A stretch of 43,728 nucleotides of DNA from Nemertoderma westbladi (lineage: Eukaryota; Xenacoelomorpha; Nemertodermatida; Nemertodermatidae), in NCBI GenBank assembly GCA_032718475.1, contig JAUCBJ010003180.1, positions 1-43,728 of the forward strand. Direction: 5' to 3'. Under the pieces are notes generated by a model, which saw nothing but the letters and a program-made list of their open reading frames with translations, made no database searches and was not told the DNA's origin. Of this stretch, positions 9,888 through 19,143 are shown piece by piece. Position numbers and translations under genes: made by a program. The first letter of the stretch is position 1, and each line of letters opens with the position of its first letter.

Positions 9888-10974
9888 ATGCTGCGATCTA
9901 AATCTACTTATGATTTTTTTGGTGTCTCATTAGAATTAAAGGGCTCGGTTTTACCAACCGGATTACAATGTATAAATGTTTCTGCGCGAGCAGAAAGTCA
10001 ATGGGGTCACAAATACAGACGAGGAATGTCGTAGTTGCGCTGCTTCAGTTCTTCAAATTTGGGCAATGGCAGGAATTCCGGCAGTTTCCTCGGTGACTCG
10101 TCTTGGTAGTCGCATCAAGGAACTCTTTGATCGTAGTCGTAAACTTAAAGAAATTCCCGTTTCTCGCAGAACCAATTTGGCGGTCAAACAACAGTTTGCC
10201 AAATATGAAGCGGAATTGTCTAAACTATTGGATGTGGCCGTTTGTAAATGCTATTTTGAAAGTAAATGTCTGTGTAAGCCGAACGACAAAGTCCCTGAAT
10301 GTGAACGAAACTTCTTATTAGATCAACGCGGTCAACGAATAATGATAATTTCCAATGCGGTAGATGTTACTGAATCGAAAATACGAGCGCAAAGGAGGAA
10401 GCGTAATGAATGTTCTATGTCTGGAGTCTCCCATATTAGTTGCGTATCCCTGGGCGATAGTGCTATTTTAGACAGTGGTACAGATAGCGATAATAATGAA
10501 GCAAATTCTGAATTATCCTGTTGCGAAAACTCATTGGAGAAGGTAATATTATACCAACCTACAACATCCACTCCAATTTCTAAAAGACTTCGTCTAACAA
10601 ACGTTGCAGAAATCTCTGATAGGTATAATCTTAGTAATCGCGCTGCTGCTGCAGTTTACAATTCAGCAATATGTGACTCCGGGTCATCGGCAGATATTGT
10701 TGATCATAATAAGATCAGAAGAGAGAGGCAGAAACTTAGACAAAATCTACAAATCGGATGCGGTTTAATTCAGCCCATTGGCTTGTATTTTGATGGACGT
10801 AAAGACCCCACCTTAACTGATGGAGGGCGGCAGATAATTAAAGAAGGGCATTTCGTGCTTGTTGGGGAACCTGGCTCTGCCTATTTAGGCCACGTGGCTC
10901 CAGCGACAGGAGCATCAGCTGATGTTACTTCTGCTATAATGGACTTCATCGATTCTAGGTTGGTAAGTTGTTGA
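9888..10974 (+). pseudogene. hAT-like transposase A, N-terminal part
   Basis: An ATG at 9888 opens a short frame, and a frameshift near 9980 moves the coding into the long frame 9976-10974. The product has a Cys-rich segment (CKCYFESKCLC), a Ser/Asp-rich linker and a basic stretch. It then has LYFDGRKD, which I read as the first catalytic Asp of the RNase H-like core, followed by GHFVLVGEPGSAYLGHVAP. The same order is seen in element B. The frame ends at TGA just after AGGTTGGTAAGT, a possible splice donor. Confidence 0.75.
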
Positions 10975-11460
10975 TATACTAATGTACCAGTATATATACT
11001 ATGTAGTAAATAAATATTGTAAATAAATAAATAAATATGTTGGTATGTTGGTGATATACGAATGTATGCTGTAGTAAATAAATATTGTATATAAATAAAT
11101 AAAAAAGTAAATACGAAATTAAAATTCGGAATGTAGGCTACTTTTAAAGTTTTAATCTAAAATCTAGAAACGTATAAATATATAAATAATTATATAAGTC
11201 AGTGTAAATGTGAAATGAAAATATGGACGTCGGACGTTACAAATGTATGTATATACTGGTTGGTACTTACTGAAATAATAAACGTACCTATAGAGGCCTA
11301 TAATGTATAGGCCTATAATAGGCGTATATATTTAGGCGCATTAAACTCAAACTGAAATGAACTACCGAAAAATCTAAATACAGTAGGCAATAGGAAAAGT
11401 TATGTAGAGGTATAACGGTATTTATTATTTAAAAATTATTGTTTACATTGATTTTTTTCA
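10966..11460 (+). other. Candidate intron or AT-rich spacer in transposase A
   Basis: The interval starts with TTGGTAAGT and ends TTTTTTTCAG, with homology to transposase B resuming immediately after it. Element B has no such interval, so a GT-AG intron in A is plausible, although the frames are off by one base. Inside, GTAGTAAATAAATATTGTA and neighbouring sequence are repeated twice (about 11003 and 11070). Confidence 0.5.
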
Positions 11461-11928
11461 GTTGGATGCGATAGCACCAGCGTTAATACTGGCTGGAAAA
11501 ACGGAATAATTGTGAACCTCGAACGGAAACTAGAAACACCACTTCAACATGCGATATGCCTCCTTCACATCAACGAGCTTCCACTTCGACATCTGATAAT
11601 AGAACTTGACGGTACTACAACAGGAAGCAACACATTTTCGGGTCCAGTTGGGAAACTCCTTCATAATTGTCACAAATTTAGCCCTGTTATATTTGAGCCT
11701 ATTATCAATAATAATTTTCCCGAACTTGAACAGTCTGTTTCTTCCAAACTTTCGAGTGATCAGCGATATTTATTTGATATCTGCAATGCAGTAATATCTG
11801 GAGAACTATGTGAATCAACCGCCAATAAAACTCCAGGACCTATCAGTCACTAGGACTGCGTCAAGAATCCTTCGGCTTTATGTATCTACTGAAGATCCAT
11901 CTGATGTACTTTCCCGTCTTTCTTATTA
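11461..11928 (+). pseudogene. hAT-like transposase A, central core
   Basis: Encodes VGCDSTSVNTG (second catalytic Asp), then AICLLHINELPLRH, which fits the C-x2-H motif that follows it in hAT transposases, and SSDQRYLFDICNAV. A TAG at 11851-11853 follows PGPISH, with a small deletion there. In the next frame the TASRILRLYVSTEDPSD segment continues to the Helitron-like insertion at 11928/11929. Confidence 0.75.
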
Positions 11929-12992
11929 GGAGCCCGCTTGACAGCGGGATACTTACTGTAAGAATCTCAGGGATACTTTCTGTAAAAATCTCAGGATACA
12001 TTACACTGACTGACATACTGACTGACATACTGACTGATAATTATCTAGGTTAAGGCACTTCCTGGCTGGCGATTTTGATGAAATTTTGCAAGTACATTGC
12101 TTTGGTGGTTCATAATCGCGTTACAAAATTTCAGATCGATTCTATGTATGGTATTCGATATATTTAGTTTTTTGACATTGTTTTGTCGCGAAATTAAAAG
12201 CAATGGTAAAATAACAGCTGGTGTTCATGATGAAATATGGCTTAATATGTTATACACAGTCATAGAAAAACGTGTTGGTTGCCAAGTTTTACTAGTGGGC
12301 TATAAGGAAAGGCAATGTTTACTCACACATAAGCTGTTGGTTTCTAATGTATTACCCCATAAGCTGATTGCTCTCCCAGTGCTTCCTAAGGGTATATCTA
12401 CAATAAGGTTACTCACTCTGCTATGTTAGGGGGTGGATCAGGAGAATGAATTTTAGTTACACAAAGCAGTGTGTTGTGTCCTATTGCAGTCGATACTCAC
12501 TGTGGATTGCAAAATGTTTTATAGTTGACCTACACTATAATACAGTAGTTGCATGCATTTAAGGAGCCCGCTCTGGCCTACCGCCTAAGGAGTACCTATA
12601 TTACATATTCACATAGAATTCACTGGGAAGAGAGATTCCGCTTGACGACGGGGTAATACCTATAGAAGGAAACTAAATTTGTTATTTGGCTCTATTCGTT
12701 GTTATTTATCTGGTTGTGCATCATGGGCATTTTTTATAAATATTCGGTAATCGCATCTTATATCTTGTAAACGTTCTTGATAATGAAATTATTTGCTTCA
12801 TATTATATTTTTGTTAGTGGTAGCTAAGTTGCATTTTTTATTATGTGGGGCGAGCCACAAAGTCAGCTAGCCTCACGCCTTGCAGTTTAGACAATTTTAG
12901 TTTACTTACTGCTGACTGACATAGTTCTTTGTAATAGTCTTGGCTAGGATTTTTCCCCCGGGCTCCTTCCAGCCAGCTTGCTGGCTTTCTAG
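11929..12992 (+). mobile_element. Helitron-like insertion in transposase A
   Basis: Removing exactly 11929-12992 joins the transposase in frame (RLSYYFVIHIYA versus the related VKYIINVYS in element B). The insertion lies between A and T, with no target duplication. Its right end has a perfect 7-bp hairpin (AGCCAGCTTGCTGGCT, 12971-12986) followed by TTCTAG and T, which is the Helitron 3' end pattern. The left end has a 6-bp hairpin CCCGCTTGACAGCGGG (11933-11948) but not the usual TC start. ACTGACTGACATACTGACTG repeats lie at 12005-12041. A 110-codon frame at 12097-12429 is unrecognised. Probably a non-autonomous copy. Confidence 0.6.
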
Positions 12993-13368
12993 TTTTGTGA
13001 TACATATATATGCCCTTTCCTGGTTTAATATAAAGCGTAATTGGGAGATACAATACGGGGCTTTACACTTCCTCCATATGTTGATTTTGTGTGACAAGTT
13101 ACTCCTCGATAATGAAAAGACCATTATATTTCCAGTTCTCCGTCAAGGGGCATATTATGCTCACAGCGAAAATGTATTATTATCTTTGTTGTCATCTGAA
13201 GATAAGGACACTCTATTTCAGGCGTTTGATATAATACGTGACATTAGAATATCGAAGTTGATAACTAGTGAGCCAATCATTAGAGTGTTCCGTACCCCTC
13301 ACATATCATGTACCGAGATTACATTATTAGAGCTACTTGAAACTAACGAAGAGAAACATTAAGCCCCT
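12993..13368 (+). pseudogene. hAT-like transposase A, third fragment
   Basis: Resumes at FVIHIYALSWFNIK and continues with YGALHFLHMLILCDKLL, FPVLRQGAYYAHSENVLLSLL and a segment rich in Ile/Leu. The same order occurs in this family before a Pro-rich EPPL segment. A TAA lies at 13360-13362. The frame is then cut by the foldback element inserted at TTAA. Confidence 0.7.
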
Positions 13369-14521
13369 TTAAGGGGGGGGGGGGGGGGTAGCGCATTTTC
13401 TGACCAAAAAGTCGAATTTTTGAAACATATCCTATCTGATGCGGAATTTCATGCTGAATCCAAATATGGAAACCGTTTTCCCATATCTTGCTTAGTTTTC
13501 GATATATATGGGATAGAAGATACTGGCTCCAATATATTGCGATATCGGTAAGGCAATGAAGTTTGGGGTTTGCATTCAATTTCTGCAAATTTCTGTGCTC
13601 AGTGGTGCTAATTGGATGTCTCCACGAGAAAGAGCACAAAATTTGAATAGAAGGTATTTTTTTATGATTATTGGACCTACTGAACAGTTTATAAGACAAC
13701 TTCAAGTCTACGGAATGAAGACGGGACTCGAATAAGCGACTCCACGGTCTTTGCGGGATTACACGGAATAGACTTATCGGTCATCAGAGATCTTCAAAAT
13801 GTATAATCTTCAGTTCTAGTGGTCGTACGGAGTTCGTTTAGGGCTCATTCGAAAGCTCTTTTCTCAGAAACCAAAGTTACCATTTGGTTTGGCAAACTCT
13901 TGAAAGCTGCCTGAGCAATCATAACTTGAACAAAATTTGCAAGGCATATTTTACCCAAATTCATGTTTTGTTGCTTTACAACCATTTTGTCTTAAATCAA
14001 ATGGTAACTTTGTTCTCTAAGAAAAGAGCTTACGAATGAGCCTAAAACGAACTTCGTACGACCACTAGAACTGGAGATTATACATTTTGAAGATCTCCGA
14101 TGACTGATAAGTCTATTCCGTGTAATCCCGCAAAGACTGCAGAGTCGCTTATTCGAGTCCCGTCTTCATTCCGGAGACTTGAAGTTGTCTTATAAACTGA
14201 TCAGTAGGTCCAATAATCATAAAAAAATACTTTCTCAATTAAAATTTTGTGCTCTTTCTCGTGGAGACATCCAATTGGCACCACTGGGCACAGAAATTTG
14301 CAGAAATTGAATACAAACCCCAAATTTCATCGCCTTACCGATATCGCAATATATTGGAGCCAGTATATTCTATCCCAGATATCTCGAAAACTAAGCAATA
14401 TATGGGAAAACGGTTTCCATATTTGGATTCAGCATAAAATTCCGCATCAGATAGGATATGTTTCAAAAATTCGTATTTTTGGTCAGAAAATGCGCTACCC
14501 CCCCCCCCCCCCCCCCCTTAA
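13369..14521. mobile_element. 1145-bp foldback element with poly-G/poly-C ends and TTAA duplication
   Basis: The element (13373-14517) starts with G16 and ends with C20. It is flanked on both sides by TTAA (13369-13372, 14518-14521). The two arms, about 520 bp each, are reverse complements with few mismatches, starting TAGCGCATTTTCTGACC on the left and matching to about TACCATTTGGTTT. They are separated by a spacer of about 100 bp (13898-13999). No transposase is encoded. TTAA targets are used by piggyBac-type and Kolobok-type transposases, so it is a non-autonomous hairpin derivative mobilised by one of these. Its transcript would form a very long double-stranded RNA. Confidence 0.85.
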
Positions 14522-14784
14522 TAGCTAATAAATCTCTTACTGAGCTACAAATGTTACTGGAGAAAGGTCCTATGAAATGGGAAATTCCATGTCATTCCCA
14601 GAATGTGGAACAATTGGTTCAATGCGTGTCAACTGTATCCAAACGAGTCTGCGGTGTTAAGGAGAGAGATGGCTACATTAGAACTCAATTATCTAGTCGC
14701 CAAACAATGCCAAAATTTAATTCTAAGAAAGATTTTAAGCTAAAGATAAACCTTAATATCCCCAGTAGTACAGATGGTGTTTAG
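14522..14784 (+). pseudogene. hAT-like transposase A, C-terminal fragment
   Basis: Continues in frame after the foldback: IANKSLTELQMLL, then IPCHSQNVEQLVQCV and RTQLSSRQTMPKFNSKKDF, ending at TAG (14782-14784). It aligns with the C-terminus of the element B transposase, which has YPCHTQVVERMVRIV and SRIDARKQRKAFNTKKQF. Confidence 0.75.
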
Positions 14785-14995
14785 TTTGAGTTAATGGATT
14801 CTGATTTTTCTTATATTATTGTGTTGGTGTTGATTAATAAAGCATCTTGATAGTACTGACCTCGTCCAGACTAATTACAATGTTCACAGACCCAGTTCTA
14901 CTGTTTATTATCACAAATTTTAGGGATAAGTTGGTTAAATATACACAATGACAAACATAATGACATAAATAACGATATTTTTTTGCGTATTCGTG

Positions 14996-15301
14996 AAAAG
15001 CAACCTACTTTGGTGGCTAGGTGCGGGGGTAGAACATATATGAAATTGTAAAATTATCGTTTCTTACAAATAACTAACTAACCAAGAATGCTATAAAATA
15101 TGGGAAAGTTGAAATATAAAAGGAAAAAAATTTCATAAAAAATTTAATTTTTGAAAAAACGTTTGAAACAAAGTTTGCTTGTGCGGGGGTCAAATGTAAA
15201 AATAAAATGTTTTCATTTGTTTTGAAGTTATTTTTAATGAATTTGGCATCCCATTTACGATAGGAAAATTTAATTATCGAAAATTTTTTTGACACACCCT
15301 A
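14996..15301 (-). repeat. Right terminal inverted repeat of hAT-like element A
   Basis: Reverse complement of 9373-9680 with scattered mismatches and small indels. It ends GACACACCCTA at 15301, next to the second CTCTACGT target copy (15302-15309). Confidence 0.9.
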
Positions 15302-16990
15302 CTCTACGTCCCACTCATCCTTCAGTTTGTATACTTTCTTAAGTATCTGTCTTCCCGTGACTAGTAGTGGGGATGCTAGGCCTAGGGGATTGTATATCCT
15401 TGCTATGTACGACACATAGCCCCTCTTTGTGTGGATGTCTGCGCCCTCCTGGCTCAACTGGTACTTCAGTTCATCCGTCTCTCTGTTCCATACGATTCCC
15501 AGCGCCTTTTGTTGGGACTCTATTCTCTTGTTCGCCATGTCCTGCCCCTTTGCTGTTGTGGGATTATCCATGGTCGATCCTGGTCTCTCATCTTTTATCG
15601 CCTCGATAAATTCCTTCGAACTGGATTGGAATTTGGTTAGGTTGAAGCCGGATCCTTTAAGGATGTCGTGAACCTCGCACCCTGTGTCCAGTAGCTCCTT
15701 AACCGTATTTCCAGACTCCATCCCGTCGTCTACGTAGAAGCCGCGTCGAATCATATTGACGGCTCTAACACTGTATTTATCTTTCTTTCCCTTTACTGTG
15801 TCTCTTACGGCCGTAGTCGTCGTAAATGAAGACGACTTGGCTCCCATATTCTGTACTATCATCTTGTACATCAGTATTGTCGACGGGTCCACGTCGCCGT
15901 TGTACCATAGGAAGCGTTGACTGTCGCTATCCTCTTCCGTCACACGGACTTGGTTGAACATGCCTTCTATGTCGCAGGTGAAGGCGTGTTTCCCGTTTCT
16001 AAATCTAAGTAGGACCTTCTAGCAGATAGTCATTTAGGCATTTTCCATTGGTCTTTGCCGACGCATCCACTACCATCCGCAGTTTACCTTTCTTCGGATC
16101 TAAAGCCACGTGGAGTGGCAGGTAATATGTCCTGTCCGTGTTCGGTTCGTCGACCGGTAACTCCACGGCCCATCCTTTCTCGACGTACTTTCTGATTGTC
16201 TTGTGGATGTACTCATTCTTTTCGGGGCTCCGTTTTAACGTCTGTTTCAACTTACGAAGCCTCGTGAGCACCATCCCTTTATTATCGGGCAGTGGTAGGT
16301 TTGGTAGCTTCCATTCCATTCCTATGGTATACCGCCCCTCTTCGCATCTCATAGACTCCTCTACGCTCTGCTGGGCCTGCTTGTCTTCTACCGAGGACCC
16401 GACCCCGGTTTCCTTTAGCCCCTCAAAATCTTGCCTGAGCAGTCTCTTGAGCTGTTCCTCCGCTCTCTCATCCTCTATTTCTTGCATAGTTCCCGCAAAC
16501 ATGCATCCCGATGTCTCCGACATCCTAAATGGTATCTTACTCTTAATTGGGCCGCTCAGTGTCCACCCGAACGGTGTCAAAATAGCCACCGGGTCACACT
16601 GCCTGTCTTCGCCGAAGACCGTTTGCATTCTCTCGTGGGCAATCCATTCCTACTATGATGGATACCTTCCTAACGTCCACCTCTGGGATTGAGAAGTCGA
16701 TATCATCCAGGTATTTATATTGTTCGACCTCGATGTTGGTTGGCCGCCTGGCATTGATATTTATTGACTCTATCACTTGGATGGGGTCGATGGTCGCCCC
16801 GTAGTCGCATCCTGGTGCCACCGCTGCAATCGCGCACCGTCCGGTCCTCATCTCCAGGACCTCATCTTTGCTAGAGATTGATGTTACCGCCATTCTACTT
16901 GGCCTCGTTCTCAATCCTATATCTTCGGCCACCCAATCCTCGACTAATGTGAAGGCAGCTCCACTGTCGACCAGCATCAGTGTGGTCACA
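15302..16990 (-). pseudogene. BEL/Pao retrotransposon pol: protease and reverse transcriptase
   Basis: On the minus strand the sequence opens with an aspartic protease (LMLVDSGAAFTLVEDW, catalytic D in DSG, near 16970). Next come the segment with LTPFGWTLSGP and the RT: KLRMVVDASAK, DIEGMFNQV with the motif A Asp, and FYVDDG as motif C near 15740. Frames 16628-16005 and 15961-15302 are separated by a frameshift near 16000. The chain continues at 9385 after the hAT-like insertion. Gag and the 5' LTR are missing because the sequence is cut at about 16990 by a piece of another BEL family. Confidence 0.9.
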
Positions 16991-18345
16991 AAATATGAAC
17001 GGGAGATTATAAAGTTCTCGATGGCTGGTAGAGAATCTTCCCATTTCATCCACTTCTTTAATAATTCTCCCTTAAGTGGATCGTCCCATGAGTGGTTTTC
17101 AAGCCACATTTGTTGTACTAAACTCCGAGCAATCAATATAACTGGGCTAATAAATCCCAATGGATCGAAATAAGTGCTCAGTATACTTAAACAAATCCGC
17201 TTAGTCCGAACTGGATTATCTCGTTGTTTTAGTTGGAAAAACAGGATATCTCTTTCTGTGTCCCATTTCAAACCAAGGGTCTTAGTTTCTGGGAGATCAT
17301 CTTTTATTAGATCAAGATCTTTCGCTCCTCGATCTTCTACCGGGATCGACTCCAGAAACTCACGGGAGTTGCTGGTGAATTTAGTTAATCGAAATCCACC
17401 TCTTGTTAAGCACTCTACCGTTCCTTTAGCAATGTTAATGGCTTCTTCGACTGATGGAAGGGACTTTAGATTGTCGTCCATGTATATATCCCTCTTGATG
17501 TTGTCAATCACCTCTTTAGAGAAGGCGTCTCGGTTGTCATCCGCAGTGGTGCGCACCACGGAACAGGCGTTTGAAGGGCTCGAGATTATCCCAAAAGCCT
17601 GGATGGTCATCCAGTACTCCACCGGTTTCTGGTTGAGTTCTCCTTCAGGCCACCACAGAAATCGTAGGCTTTCTCGATCTCTATCCAGCGCCTTGACTTG
17701 TAAGAACATGCCTTCTATATCTGAGGCGAAAGCAATTGAATATTGTCTTAATCTTAAAAGTATTCCCAACAAGGATTGGAGTAAGTTGGGTCCGGGTAAC
17801 AATTCAGAATTAAGGGATTGGCCCACATAGAGGGCGGAGCCGTCAAACACCACTCGTACTTCATGGGGTTTACCGGGTTTGGGAACATAATGGTAAGTTA
17901 AATAATACGCTCTCTCAGTTATAGGTGTTTCTTCCGGTACTAGCTCCGCATATCCCTTGCTAATAAACTTCTTCAACTGCGTTTGATACATTTCTTTAGC
18001 TGAAGAATTTGCCGTAAGGCGTCGATGTAGTTGAGCAATTCTTTTCTCCGCCAAGGGTCTGTTGTTTACGAACTTTGGTTCTCGCTTTCGGAAAGGTAGA
18101 CCGATCTCATATCTACCTTGATCTTTAAGAAAACGTGTAGTTGTCTCTTGGATTTGCTTGGCTCTATCTTCCTCTACCGATAGGGCCTTATCGTAGGAAT
18201 TGGGCTCTACAGCCTCTTGAGTAAAGAATCGTACGGCGTGTTCGTCCCGAGTCTTGGCATTATAACGTTCAATGACTGGGTATATATATGTCATAATTAG
18301 TAATTGATTTTGGTTTGTAAATGTGCGGCAATGCAGTTGTTCCCC
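16990..18345 (-). pseudogene. Fragment of a second BEL/Pao family: reverse transcriptase
   Basis: This is a minus-strand RT clearly different from the neighbouring BEL copy. It carries HYVPKPGKPHEVRVVFDGSA, FASDIEGMFLQV (motif A), IYMDDN (motif C), GFRLTKFTSNS, YFDPLGFISPVIL and a KWMKWEDSLP end. It has no internal stop. Its open frame is continuous with LINE sequence at its 5' end (18420) and with the BEL protease at its 3' end, making a 608-codon chimeric frame (18420-16594). That chimera is an accident of nested truncated copies, not a designed protein. Confidence 0.88.
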
Positions 18346-18455
18346 GAAAATTATCCGAAAAGAACCATAGAGTGTTAGGTTGCCCTTCTTGGGAACTGGC
18401 ACCAACTTATTTGTTTTCATTTCTTGTGGGACTCTTGTTGTTCAGTACATTTCTA
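18346..18455 (-). pseudogene. LINE reverse transcriptase fragment (second copy)
   Basis: Encodes TTRVPQEMKTNKLVPVPKKG and then NLTLYGSFR, identical in order to 2268-2324 plus 4492-4525. It is cut at TTTTCGG near 18350 by the BEL fragment. One in-frame stop lies just before TTRVPQE. It shows the uninterrupted junction sequence that reveals the viral insertion at 2324/4492. Confidence 0.85.
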
Positions 18456-18466
18456 CTATGATGGGA

Positions 18467-18777
18467 CGCTATATAGCGAATGTGTGAACTGGGTGCGACG
18501 GCAACTGAGTTTCGCCTTGCTGAGGGCCTCGCTCATGTGCGTCTGTGGCTCTAGGTCTGCCCGTAAACGCCCAGCAGGCATATATCAGGACATCGCTCAA
18601 GCCTCCATCCGGTTGGCAAATGCCGATACAAGAATAAACTAATTTTGAAATACATTGTACAGTAGCGTGGTGGTGGGTGAGGTTTTTCTTATTTTTTATA
18701 ACTTTTATGCGTCTTTTTATATATTTGTCAAGTTTGTCATTAAAAATAAAAAAAGCACTAAGCAGCCTAAAAAAAAA
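18467..18777 (+). mobile_element. 311-bp retroposed insert with A-tail and 11-bp target duplication
   Basis: CTATGATGGGA occurs at 18456-18466 and again at 18778-18788, flanking an insert that ends in nine A residues. These are signs of LINE-driven retroposition. Inside, a short open frame ends ...RPAGIYQDIAQASIRLANADTRIN followed by TAA and an AT-rich tail. The insert is therefore the 3' end of a processed transcript, either a 5'-truncated retroelement or a processed pseudogene. I do not recognise the protein. Confidence 0.75.
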
Positions 18778-18778
18778 C

Positions 18779-19141
18779 TATGATGGGATAGATGAGCTTT
18801 AAACACTCAGGTATTTTAAAGGCCTCAGGGGGAACACCATCTACTCCACTGGCACGATTGGTCTTAATGCTCTTTGCAGCAGCCTTCACTTCTGCAATGG
18901 AGATATCGCCAATGGGAATATCTGGGAGTACAGACTCAGACACTTTTACTTCTATAAAGTTATTAGGCAATACCCTGTCATTGTTGAGGAGCTTTTCAAA
19001 GTGGGCCTTCCAACTGATCGGATGGTGATTCAGCCTTAACCTTGGTGGTTGGTTGGCTTTTCCAGTAAGCAAGTTGATCGATTTCCATGCCTGGGATACT
19101 ACTACTACTACTAGGATCGGCATGCTGCATTGCAGCTGCAT
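18779..19141 (-). pseudogene. LINE RT N-terminal fragment
   Basis: The minus strand encodes WKSINLLTGKANQPPRLRLN, then SWKAHFEKLLNND, SVLPDIPIGDIS, the ASGVDGVPPEAFKIP motif and LIYPIIV, continuing past the retroposed insert into 18346-18455. It is the same family as 2027-4735, with more of the linker preserved. Upstream it abuts a (TAG)n microsatellite (about 19098-19113) that ends the neighbouring LINE copy. Confidence 0.85.
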
Positions 19142-19143
19142 TT

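Larger units (their letters stand above)
9373..15301 (+). mobile_element. hAT-like DNA transposon A inserted in BEL pol
   Basis: The element begins TAGGGAGTGTC and ends GACACACCCTA, with imperfect terminal inverted repeats of about 300 bp and an 8-bp target duplication CTCTACGT. The transposase is on the plus strand in pieces (9888-10974, 11461-11928, 12993-13368, 14522-14784). It is homologous to that of the element at 24972-28545. Two younger insertions sit inside it: a Helitron-like element (11929-12992) and a poly-G-ended foldback (13373-14517). TAGGG termini and 8-bp duplications fit the hAT superfamily, but terminal repeats this long are atypical for hAT. Confidence 0.85.

Noticed and set aside
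9373-15301. Assigning element A to Tc1/mariner because of TA next to the termini
   Set aside because: The TA is part of the terminus TAGGG; the 8-bp duplication restores the BEL frame, and the transposase has a hAT-like D, D, C-x2-H order.
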